DNA of 64,000 bases, from contig JAEVLN010000043.1 of NCBI GenBank assembly GCA_018350325.1, positions 186,001 to 250,000 of the forward strand. The letters are read 5' to 3'. This DNA is from Globodera rostochiensis. Lineage: Eukaryota > Nematoda > Chromadorea > Rhabditida > Heteroderidae. A program made the translations under genes and the position numbers. Shown here in pieces: positions 55,356-64,000 of the stretch (its first letter is position 1; each line of letters starts with the position of its first letter). The notes beneath the pieces were generated by a model. It was not told where the DNA came from. It worked only from the letters and a program-made list of their open reading frames with translations, and did not search any database.

Positions 55356-57747
55356 CTATTGGCGAATGTGTCGGCCTGCATTTGTCGTTTGCTGTGCGAT
55401 GAATTCGGCAAATTCGGGCTGCAGACTCTCAGCTCGGGCCAACACAATGCCAAAGGAAGTGTCTGCGAGCAAATTCAAATTCCTCCGCACAGTGATCAAA
55501 TGCCACTTCGAGCTGAGCGCACTTCGTTTGTCGTTGGGCGACGGAATGGACAGGTCGCGCACATAAGCTAAAAAGTGATCCATTAAATAACCAATTTGGT
55601 GAAATTCATACTGAAAAAAGGCTAAGATTCATTAAAAAACAAATTATAATCAGAAAACCCCCCGAAAAAACCAAATGTTCTATAGCTTTTTTTGTTGCTG
55701 CCAAATTGCCCGGTCCCCATTAGGAAGGCGCACCTATCAGAGCTTTTGCTCGGTTGTCCAGCCTCAGATGGAAATGATCGACAAACGAAATTCGGGCCGG
55801 CCGGTTGAGTGGCATTAAGTGGACCAGGTCGAGAAAGTCCTTCACGGAAGGTTCGGCTTGAACAGTTTGAGTTTCCCTTAAATGAGAAAAAAAAGGTTAT
55901 CGGCTTATAATCATCTTCATTCTCCCCCCCCCCCCGATCATCGAAATCAAAACAGTATCAATCATGGACAAAAATGCCAAAATGGGAAGTTTTCACACCA
56001 ATCACTCAATCAGGCCTATTTGAGAGACAAATCGCAAATGAAATTTCTCGACGTGGGAGGACTGGCTTAAATTTTGGAAGATTTTTCTTGCCATTTCTCA
56101 CAAAATGTCCGCCACTGAGCGTCCACCACCGTCGGCGTCCGATTGGTCCATTTCACGGAGTATTTGCGCTGGCACTTCCATGCCCGCCTGGACGGCATCG
56201 CGGAAGATTTGGCCAATTTGATGCTGCTGGGAACGCATTTTTTGTGCCCGGTGTTTGCCGTGGTAGAGGCCGGTGAAGGACACCGAGCGCCTGTCAATGT
56301 CCAACAGAGCGGCGGACCAATGGGCGGCGGACGCTTTGTCCAGGAATTGGTGAAGTTCCGACTGAAAATAATAAAAAAATAATTAAAAAAAAAGAATTTT
56401 GATATAACCGGAATACATGCTCAAAATTTGGTAGTTTAGCCAATTGGGACCAAAGCGTTGATCAAAAAAAAAATTGGGATCCCAAATTTATCAAACCCCA
56501 AAAAGTTCGATCAAATATTTGTTACTTGCCCTTTTGATGGCCTGCAGTCGCAAGTACGGACTGAACCTCATTTTGTACGGTCTTAGGCAAAAAATGCGAT
56601 CGTTTGGCTGCAGAAATGCGACCAGTGTGTGCATTAACTGCGCCATTTCCGTTGGTGTACCGCCCAAAATTGTGCACCGTCCACGGCACACCAGACAGGC
56701 GGTGATGCACCGTGCCAAAAAGTCGCTGTTCGGCATTTTGTTCAGCTCCCAAAGATGGCTGTGCTGAATGCGCAGTTGGGTCAGATCACGGCCCATCTTA
56801 AGGCATGAGCGCGTTTTTTTATTTTTAAAATTCCTATTTTTTTAATATAAAACAATTTAAAATTATTTTGAATTTTTTGGTGCCAAAAGTTTACCACCAA
56901 TGGCCACCGTTCGAGCGCGCCAAACAGCAAAAACACTGACAAAAATTCGCGTGTGCAACGGCACACCAAATCCTCCACACTTTCCACGAGCGACGCGGCT
57001 TTGAAACGCGTGATGGCATCCAAAAACATTTCGGCAAATGTTGACTGTCGCTCCAAATACCAATTGGACCTTTAAAAAAAACAGATTTTTGTGGACAAAA
57101 TTGGTCCAAAATTAGCACGAGCATAATTCCAAAATATTTTTGCTCCCTGAACAAACAAAACGCACTGATTCAACGGCAGAATAACGGAAAAGGCACAGAG
57201 TGTGTTGGTGGTGGTGCGCGATTGGCCGGAATGTCTGGTGGAGAAAATGTAAGAGCCGACGCTGAGATGTCGGCATGGGACCAGACAGAATTTGTGCAGC
57301 ACCGGATTGGAAGAAAATTGAATGCTGAAAGGAAAAAATAATACGGAAACAGTCAAATAATCGTTGTTTCTTTGCCTAGCTGAATACATTTTGATTTTTT
57401 GTTAGAAAATTCGAGCATGTCCAAGCACTATCAAATGCGCCAAACCTTCCAATCTGTTCGGCCAGCACGTGTTTGGCCACAAAAGCCTCGTCGGACAGTC
57501 CGTTGCCCAGCGGGTCGGAGGGCGCAAATTCGGATGCCAAAAGTTCGGCTTCCCGGTAGAAATGTGCCAAATTCTTGTCCAAATGTTGCTCCTTCTCCCC
57601 CTCGTCGGCATTGGCATTTTGCGGTGCGTAAAATGACGAAAACATTGATGAGCAGCCAATTTGGGTTGCGCTACCGCTGTTGTTGAGCAATGAACAGCGC
57701 GCATTTTGGCCGGTATCAGCGCGAATAACAGAGTCACTGAACCGCAT
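55356..57747 (-). CDS. alfa-1: C9orf72 homologue (DENN/longin protein, ALFA-1 type), 7 exons, 505 aa
   Basis: C9orf72 proteins act with SMCR8/WDR41 in endolysosome and autophagy control. Minus-strand exons: 57747-57446, 57324-57166, 57069-56895, 56796-56530, 56361-56102, 55876-55734, 55567-55356; total 1518 nt, phases agree. Matches to the family in order: LSDEAFVAKHVLAEQIGR (human LSDGEITFLANHTLNGEILR), TLCAFSVILPLN (STYGLSIILP), a block FLARCITACLVCRGRCTILG then MHTLVAFLQPNDRIFCLRP, SVKDFLDLVHLMPLNRP, LDNRAKALI-AYVRD, and VRRNLNLLADTSFG followed by LARAESLQPEF (human NIIMALAEKIKPGL). The intron after QAIKR has a textbook GC donor (AGG|GCAAGT). The family's first longin block (human FAYWDNILGPRVRHIW) is not seen; it may lie beyond the adjacent retroelement or be lost, so the given start is provisional. 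Confidence 0.8.
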
Positions 57748-58418
57748 TTATTACCCATTTTCGATTGTACGGTTTGGGGATCTGTGGTTGCTGATTGTGT
57801 GAACCCTTAAAACACGGCACGGCCCCCCGCCCTCCCAAAACTCGCCAAAAGTCGGGTTTCCAGACAAAACGGAACATTGACTCAATAACAGACTTTGAAC
57901 AGATCCGTCCCCTACCAACCTGTTCGACCCAACTTCACTCGTCGACTCGGCATAGGTGTCGCGAACGGCGAAGTTAATTTCCCACCATTTACCCCTCCCC
58001 CGCAATCCCCCGTCCGACCGTCCTTCCCGCCACCCCGCCCCAACACTTATCCTCTTTTCCCGGCACTCTCAATCCCCCCAATCGGAACTTTGCTCCTTCG
58101 CCCCCTTCCGTGATCACCATCCCGAGGGGACAGCGCCTTTCCCACGACGGAAAGGCCGAGTCCCGCCCGTAGGCCCCTCCCCGCTTTTCACACCTCTATC
58201 GCTGCTCACAATATACTTTTTGCATGCCCGGATACCCAGGAATAATTGATCGCCATCGCCTTTTTTGCCTCTCGGAATAAAGAACGAGATCGAATTCGCC
58301 TTGAGTTGCCCCATTGCCTAGGGTTCGGGAAACCCACTGGGAAATTTGAGTCGCGACACAACGGCCGGGAATCCGGTCCTGCCACTGCCAACCGTTCACG
58401 TCCCTTGCCCCGCGGGCA
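57748..58418. other. Retroelement leader and possible 5' LTR, plus alfa-1 5' flank
   Basis: C-rich sequence between the C9orf72-like exon and gag. AATAAA at 58276-58281 is a candidate LTR polyadenylation signal, and TGTGAACC near 57801 a possible LTR start. A primer-binding site could not be identified. The right LTR is outside the window, so the LTR limits cannot be confirmed. Confidence 0.4.
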
Positions 58419-61400
58419 ATGTCGGCCCCTTTCCGTACCCTTATCGCGGCGGCCAACACCGAAGCGCGCGAGATTCTCGACGACCAGAGAGTGTTCCCGG
58501 TGCCGATCCGTCGTCAGAACCAATCGGATTCCGACTACGCCCAGCTGGTTCGACAGTGTTTGCGGGATTTGAAGGACGAAGAATTTGAAGCCAACGACAT
58601 CCTTTCCCAACTGTCCGGGGCGCACGATCGCTGGATAGCCCTCCGCACGAGCATGACCGGTGCCGAACGGTCCACCGACAATCCCATTTACGATGACTTT
58701 GTCGCCACTACACCATTCCACGACACCATCGCGGTCCTTCGGAAATACACCCGTTCTCTCCGCAGCCAACACCGCCCCCTGGAAGATGCCCTCCCGGGAA
58801 CCCAACCGTCGAGTGTCCGCCCCCCCTCCCACTCATCTGTCATCCATTTGCCTAAAACCGAGCTTCCCACCTTTTCCGGGGATTGTGTTGCCTATCAATC
58901 TTTCTGGAATTCCTTTCAGGCCAGTGTCCATGACCTCTCCCTTTCCGACGCCATTAAATTTACGTATTTGAAACAGTGTCTGTCTGGCCCTCCCCTCACG
59001 CTGATCAGTCCGCTCCCCATTTCGGACGCCTCTTACTCCCATGCCCTTGACCTCCTCCAGAAAAGCTATGACAACCCCGAAGAAGTCGCCCGTTCGTTAG
59101 TGAACGCCCTCAGGAAATTGCCTCGGGTCCGGACCGGAGACCAATTCTGCTCTGACCTTCGTTCGTTGCTTGATCAAATCGAGTGTATCTGTGTGCAGAT
59201 GGCCCAACAAAATCAGTCGTACAATACCACCTCATTTCAAATGGAAGTTGAAGAACGGCTTCCTCCTTTTGTGTTGGACGAAATCTTCAAAGCTAAGGAA
59301 GAGGACGCCGAGTGGACTTCCGACAAACTTAAGACCCGTCTCCGGGGCATCCTCCGCCGCCGGGAACAGATAGAGGCCATCCAGCCCAAAGCCCCGACCC
59401 CGTCAAAACCCAAATTCTCCCAGTCCATCGCGAGCCCCCCGGCGCTGTCCTCGCCTCATTATTCACGACCAGTCGCCCCCTTCCACCCAACACCACCGAC
59501 CCTCACCTTCAACACCCAACGGAAGAAACCCCAATTTCCGCCCACGTTACCCTGCTTGTTTTGCGATAACCCCTCCCATTTCTCAACTCACTGTACCAAT
59601 TTTTCGGATGTTCAAAGCCGCCTGGATCGCCTAAAGTTCCTCCAGCGCTGCTATAAGTGCCTCCAGCCCGGGCATTTCGCCAATCGCTGCCCCCAACCGG
59701 CAACCTGCTCGGGTTCCAAGGGGTGCAACGGACCCCACCCGCGACCCCTCTGTCCCCGCAAACCCAACTGGGGCCCTCCACAATCCGCCCACTTTTCTCA
59801 ATCCAATTTCACCCGCCCTTTCAATCAACCGCATACCCCACTCTCGTACAACCCCTCCCCTGTGTTCGTCCGCGATCAATCACCGCCCAAGCCTTACTTC
59901 GTCCCCCCCGTCGCGTCTCCGCGCCCCACCCCCACCCGCCACAGGGGGGACCCCGACGGACCAGATCCTCCGGAATCATCCAATGTCCACCCTCAGGCCT
60001 CCCCTTCACTCGCTAACACCTCCTCGGCTGTTCCCCTTTCGAAATCACCCCCCATTTTGTTAAAGTGCATCCGAGTCACTCTTTTCAACCCCGAACATGA
60101 ATCCGTGAGCCGTCACGGGATTCTCTTATTAGACGATGCCAGCAATAATTCATATATCTCCACCGCCGCAGCCGAAGCATTAAACTTGTTATTGTCCCCA
60201 ACGACCATCCGCCTGGGAGTCTTTAACTCAACCCACTGCAAAACCATATCCTCCTTTTCCACCCAATTCGGCCTTCGCCTTTTGAACGGCCGTAATCTGC
60301 TCGTCACCGCCACGACGCTTGACCAACTCACCCAACCGACCCACCACATCCCTTACACCCCTGAAATTGTCGATAGGGAGGACCTCGTCCGAGCGTCGGA
60401 GACGGTTTTACCCCTCGTCCTTCTTGGTAGTGATTTCTATTATGACATCGAACCGGTCCCTATCCAACGGCTCCCGTCGGGGTATCACTTAGTCCAGACT
60501 GCCCTGGGCCCCCTGGTCGCAGGAAAGCCTTTTTCCCTCTCCAAAACCGCGGACACACCACAATACCAAATTTCTAACTTTTCAATGCAAGACCCGTTCC
60601 CCCTACCGCCGTCCGACTTTTTCTCTCTGGAAACCATCGGAATCTGCGAACCCCCCGGTCTCCCTACCGACAACGACATTTTCGAAGAATTCAATTCCAA
60701 CATTGAACTCGCAGAAGAACGATATCAAGTCAAATTTCCATTTATAAATCCCCCCGAAACTTTAGCCCTTCCAACAAATTTCGGATTGTGTTGGGGGCGC
60801 CTTCGATCCACTCTAGCATCCCTCACCAAATCCCCTTCCCTCCTCGCGCAATACAACGATATAATCCAAACACAACTGTCCTTGGGCATCATAGAAGAAG
60901 TCCGCAATTCCCAACAAATTTTCCCACCCTTACATTATCTCCCCCATCACGCGGTTGTCAATGTTGAAAAGAAGAAAGTCCGTATTGTATACGATGGATC
61001 TGCAAGGCTGGGGACCGAAAAATCTCTCAACGATTGTCTTCACCCGGGTCCGGTGATCCTACCCCAATTGGTCGGTCAACTCATTCGCTTTAGACTCCCC
61101 AGAATTGTCATCGCTTGCGATATCGAAAAAGCCTTCTTACAAGTTTCGCTCCACCCCACCCATAGAGATTGCACCCGGTTTCTTTGGCTTCACAACCCCT
61201 CCCTTCCCCTATCTCGGGACAATTTATCGATTTTCCGATTCACCCGTGTACCCTTTGGATTAACCTGTTCCCCTTTCTTATTGGGGGCCACTATTCTCCA
61301 CCATTTGTCCCTGAACCCTTCCCAAATCGCGGACGAAATCGCCAAAAACATTTATGTTGACAATATTCTCTTATCCGCCGACACCCCAGCGGAAGCCCAA

Positions 61401-64000
61401 GAAAAATGCGCTTCCTCCATCACTCTGTTCCAAAAAGCGAACATGAACTTACGCGAGTTTATAGGAAATTCCACCGAAGCGCTTTCGCAATTGTCCCCCG
61501 AAAGACTACTGGTTACCTCCTCATCCAAATTTCTCGGCCTCAACTGGGAAACCACCCCGGACCAACTAACCCTCAAGATTTCCCCTCCCCCGGACTCGTT
61601 CGTACCCACCAAACGATCAATCCTGGCCTTCCTCGCCTCACATTATGACCCGTTGGGATTAATCTCACCCCTACTGTTACCCCCAAAATTGTTTTTGCAA
61701 GGCCTATGGTCGGAAAATTTGCAGTGGGACGAAACCCTCCCGTCACCTCTCGCGGCTAAATGGCACGGCCTGATGAAGGCCTGGCCCCCCTCAGCCACCA
61801 TAACCGTACCCCGCTGCCCCAAAACCCTAACCCTCCCCGATCAGCTATACCAACTGCATTGTTTTTCCGATTCCTCGGGTTCCGCCATGTGTGCCGCGGT
61901 TTATCTGCGCATTTCTTCCGCTCCTGCACAAACCGGGGAGGCTCACCTCATTTTCTCAAAAGTTAAGGTCAAACCCGCCCACAAACCCAATTCACCCCCC
62001 CTCACCATCCCGAGGCTGGAACTTATTGCGGCTTTAATGGGCTCAAGGGCCCTAAGGTTTGTCAGAGCCGAACTCCCGGCGCAAAATTTAGACCCTATTG
62101 TTAACCTGTGGTCGGACTCCTCTGCAGTCTTAGCTTGGTTAAATTCCCCCACCCCCATTCGCGAAATTTTCGTAAGCAATCGGGTGTCCGAAATTTCCGC
62201 CCTTCCCAATTTGGCTGTCCGACATTTACCCGGGGCGGACAACCCCTCGGACCTCGGTACCAGGGGTGTATCGTCCGCGGAGGTATTGCAGGCTTCTCTC
62301 GCCTGGTGGTCCGGGCCCCAGTGGCTGCAGAAGCACCCGGCCAAGTGGCCGACCCCCCCGCACGAAATTAAACCCTTTTTCTCAACCAATTCCAAAACCG
62401 CCTCTACTCGCCCGCCTTCTCCCATCACTCTCTACTCGTTTCACATAAATTCTTCCGAAACTGAACGCACAATTGACCCGTCCCGATTTTCCCGTCTCCC
62501 CAAATTAATCCGGTCTGCCGCGTACTTTCGTCGCTTTCACCAACGCATTAAACTTCATTCCAATTGTGCTTTCCCAACCTTACAACTATCGTCGACCGAA
62601 CTCCGCACCGCCCTCAAATTTCTGCTAATCCAAGAACAAACCATTTGCCCCCCGTCCAACATGGAAATTGAAACCCTCGGGTTATTCACCGACCCGGACG
62701 GCCTGTCCCGCAGTAAAGGCCGACTGGGGCAGAGTGGGCTCCACGCCGATACCCTTGAGCCGTTATTTTTGCCACCCAAATCCCCGCTCACTCATTTAAT
62801 TATATATGAGACCCATATTTTAAATTGCCACGCAGGCCCGTTACAAACCCTTTCCATTGTTAGGCGACAGTTTTGGTTACCTCAGGGCCGTAGAACGTGC
62901 GAACGAGTCATACCCCGCCTTTGCATCCCGTGCCGTAAATTCAAAGTTCGTCCCTTTGACCTCCCCCCCTTTCCGCCACTCCCCGAGGACAGAGTCCGAG
63001 TCGCACCCCCATTTTCGCGCGTCGGACTTGACTTTTGTGGTCCAGTCCACGTCAAACTCAAACCCCCCCCTCCTCTGGACAAAAGAGTTGCCGGCCTCGC
63101 CGGCCAAAAGGCGTGGATCGTTGTTTGGACGTGTTTACCCACCCGCGGCATTTCACTTGAGTTGATTTCCGACCTGTCCGCCCCCACCTTTGCTTTAGCT
63201 TTCCGGCGGTTTGTTGCCCAATTCGGGGTGCCCCACGCCGTATATTGCGACAATGCGCCCACTTTCGTAGCATTAGAGAAATTTTTGCGACCAACCTCCC
63301 AAACAGCATGGCACTTTCGAGTCCCCTTTGCCCCTTGGCGTGGCGGCCATTATGAACGAATGATGGCCCTAATTAAGAATCACTTACGTCGCACCCTTTC
63401 CACCTCGGCTCGCCCAAAAACCCTCCCCCGGGATCAGTTAACAACGATATTGCATGAAATAGAATATGTGATAAATACCCGCCCTATCACCTTCGATTCG
63501 TCTAACCCCCTAAACCCTCGGCCCCTTCGCCCTATCGATTTTCTTCAGCCCCTCCGAAATTATCAAACCCTTCCCCTGTCCGATCAGGATCCTCCCGCCG
63601 ATCCTGAGTTTTTTCCCCTCATTAGCACCCAAACCTCCCTCCAATCACTTTGGGCGTCCCTGTCCTTCGCAACCCAGCATTTTTGGAAGCGGTGGAGCGC
63701 CGAATACCTCCCCTCCCTGCGGGAGCGGTATAAAAAATTGTATTCCGCAAACAGCCGCTGGCCCCGACCGGGCGAATTGGTTCTTGTACACCACGAAGCC
63801 ACCCCCCGCTCCTTGTGGAATACCGCGCTCATTTTAGCGGTCCACTGTAATAAAACCGCCGTGCCCGATACGGCGACGGTTAAATTCCTCTCGGGACACA
63901 TTTCCCTCCGCTCGGTCCACCACCTCTACCCCCTGGAAACAGCAGAAGAAATAAAGGCCCGCGATTCCCAGCCCCATCCGACGGTCACACCAATCACGCC
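57800..64000 (+). mobile_element. BEL/Pao LTR retrotransposon, right end beyond window
   Basis: A plus-strand element identified by its Gag-Pol ORF (DUF1759-type gag, protease, RT, RNase H, integrase in BEL/Pao order). The left limit is approximate. The coding part has no frameshift or stop over 5.6 kb, which indicates a young copy. Base composition (C-rich plus strand) differs clearly from the AT-rich neighbours. Confidence 0.85.
58419..64000 (+). CDS. Gag-Pol polyprotein of a BEL/Pao retrotransposon (partial, at least 1860 aa)
   Basis: One open frame from ATG 58419 to the window edge. Gag: DUF1759-like block (LPTFSGDCVAYQSFWNSFQA), then two CCHC knuckles (Cys at about residues 379 and 411, e.g. 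CYKCLQPGHFANRC). Protease: ILLLDDASNNSYIS at about 570, where the usual D-S/T-G/A reads D-D-A. RT: KVRIVYDGSAR, CDIEKAFLQV, RVPFGLTCSPFLL and YVDN (979-982) in place of YVDD. RNase H-like region with HCFSDSSGSAMCAAVY. Integrase: HHCC zinc region around 1490-1515, catalytic Asp about 1538, Asp about 1611 (YCDNAPTF) and Glu about 1646 (WRGGHYERMMA), a D-D35-E spacing. Gag and Pol are in the same frame, as usual for BEL/Pao. The element runs head-to-head with the C9orf72-like gene. Confidence 0.95.
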   Translation, partial: MSAPFRTLIAAANTEAREILDDQRVFPVPIRRQNQSDSDYAQLVRQCLRDLKDEEFEANDILSQLSGAHDRWIALRTSMTGAERSTDNPIYDDFVATTPFHDTIAVLRKYTRSLRSQHRPLEDALPGTQPSSVRPPSHSSVIHLPKTELPTFSGDCVAYQSFWNSFQASVHDLSLSDAIKFTYLKQCLSGPPLTLISPLPISDASYSHALDLLQKSYDNPEEVARSLVNALRKLPRVRTGDQFCSDLRSLLDQIECICVQMAQQNQSYNTTSFQMEVEERLPPFVLDEIFKAKEEDAEWTSDKLKTRLRGILRRREQIEAIQPKAPTPSKPKFSQSIASPPALSSPHYSRPVAPFHPTPPTLTFNTQRKKPQFPPTLPCLFCDNPSHFSTHCTNFSDVQSRLDRLKFLQRCYKCLQPGHFANRCPQPATCSGSKGCNGPHPRPLCPRKPNWGPPQSAHFSQSNFTRPFNQPHTPLSYNPSPVFVRDQSPPKPYFVPPVASPRPTPTRHRGDPDGPDPPESSNVHPQASPSLANTSSAVPLSKSPPILLKCIRVTLFNPEHESVSRHGILLLDDASNNSYISTAAAEALNLLLSPTTIRLGVFNSTHCKTISSFSTQFGLRLLNGRNLLVTATTLDQLTQPTHHIPYTPEIVDREDLVRASETVLPLVLLGSDFYYDIEPVPIQRLPSGYHLVQTALGPLVAGKPFSLSKTADTPQYQISNFSMQDPFPLPPSDFFSLETIGICEPPGLPTDNDIFEEFNSNIELAEERYQVKFPFINPPETLALPTNFGLCWGRLRSTLASLTKSPSLLAQYNDIIQTQLSLGIIEEVRNSQQIFPPLHYLPHHAVVNVEKKKVRIVYDGSARLGTEKSLNDCLHPGPVILPQLVGQLIRFRLPRIVIACDIEKAFLQVSLHPTHRDCTRFLWLHNPSLPLSRDNLSIFRFTRVPFGLTCSPFLLGATILHHLSLNPSQIADEIAKNIYVDNILLSADTPAEAQEKCASSITLFQKANMNLREFIGNSTEALSQLSPERLLVTSSSKFLGLNWETTPDQLTLKISPPPDSFVPTKRSILAFLASHYDPLGLISPLLLPPKLFLQGLWSENLQWDETLPSPLAAKWHGLMKAWPPSATITVPRCPKTLTLPDQLYQLHCFSDSSGSAMCAAVYLRISSAPAQTGEAHLIFSKVKVKPAHKPNSPPLTIPRLELIAALMGSRALRFVRAELPAQNLDPIVNLWSDSSAVLAWLNSPTPIREIFVSNRVSEISALPNLAVRHLPGADNPSDLGTRGVSSAEVLQASLAWWSGPQWLQKHPAKWPTPPHEIKPFFSTNSKTASTRPPSPITLYSFHINSSETERTIDPSRFSRLPKLIRSAAYFRRFHQRIKLHSNCAFPTLQLSSTELRTALKFLLIQEQTICPPSNMEIETLGLFTDPDGLSRSKGRLGQSGLHADTLEPLFLPPKSPLTHLIIYETHILNCHAGPLQTLSIVRRQFWLPQGRRTCERVIPRLCIPCRKFKVRPFDLPPFPPLPEDRVRVAPPFSRVGLDFCGPVHVKLKPPPPLDKRVAGLAGQKAWIVVWTCLPTRGISLELISDLSAPTFALAFRRFVAQFGVPHAVYCDNAPTFVALEKFLRPTSQTAWHFRVPFAPWRGGHYERMMALIKNHLRRTLSTSARPKTLPRDQLTTILHEIEYVINTRPITFDSSNPLNPRPLRPIDFLQPLRNYQTLPLSDQDPPADPEFFPLISTQTSLQSLWASLSFATQHFWKRWSAEYLPSLRERYKKLYSANSRWPRPGELVLVHHEATPRSLWNTALILAVHCNKTAVPDTATVKFLSGHISLRSVHHLYPLETAEEIKARDSQPHPTVTPIT

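Noticed and set aside
58206..58832. 208-aa minus-strand ORF
   Set aside because: Antisense shadow of the gag region of the BEL/Pao element.
1..64000. tRNA, rRNA or other structural RNA genes
   Set aside because: Scanned by eye for T-arm GTTCGANNC contexts with plausible cloverleaf partners; none found. A covariance-model search would be decisive.

Overview
The window looks like nuclear DNA of a nematode, most likely a tylenchine plant parasite of the cyst-nematode type. The signs are intron-rich genes with short TTTCAG/TTTTAG acceptors, several clear GC-AG introns (a feature I recall being reported as raised in cyst nematodes), a BEL/Pao retroelement, TTAGGC telomere-like motifs, and AT-rich introns full of minisatellites. 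Gene names rest on protein similarity recalled from known families. No database search was run, and the species is an inference.

Layout. 491-17471 (+): a complete death-associated protein kinase gene (dapk-1 type). I rebuilt it as 36 exons that close in frame at 1426 residues: kinase, calmodulin/autoinhibitory segment, ankyrin repeats, ROC/COR and death domain. 17.7-19.7 kb: unassigned exon-like ORFs, then satellites. 22597-24356 (+): an alkaline ceramidase, 5 exons, 282 aa. 24715-25705 (-): a small unknown gene whose intron holds a TAGGGG array. 28985-29336 and 38055-40239 (+): exons of a predicted single-pass membrane protein, with a TATA promoter at 37.9 kb and possibly an alternative distal 5' end. 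46019-47690 (+): a CYTH-domain (triphosphate tunnel) protein.

49-58 kb: three minus-strand genes in a row. Read in the direction of transcription they are a C9orf72 homologue (alfa-1 type), a nuclear-envelope CTD phosphatase (CTDNEP1/Dullard, cnep-1 type) and a CTR/SLC31 copper transporter. 58419 to the window end (+): an open, uninterrupted Gag-Pol ORF of a BEL/Pao LTR retrotransposon that runs off the edge, head-to-head with the C9orf72 homologue.

The rest is intergenic or intronic and unusually rich in tandem repeats, short inverted-repeat elements, G/C homopolymer runs and the hexamer TGATCA. The genes do not form one pathway. They cover kinase signalling and cell death, sphingolipid turnover, lysosome/autophagy regulation, nuclear-envelope lipid control and copper handling. 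Splice sites were chosen by eye, using consensus, phase and homology; exon coordinates are given so they can be checked against RNA-seq.
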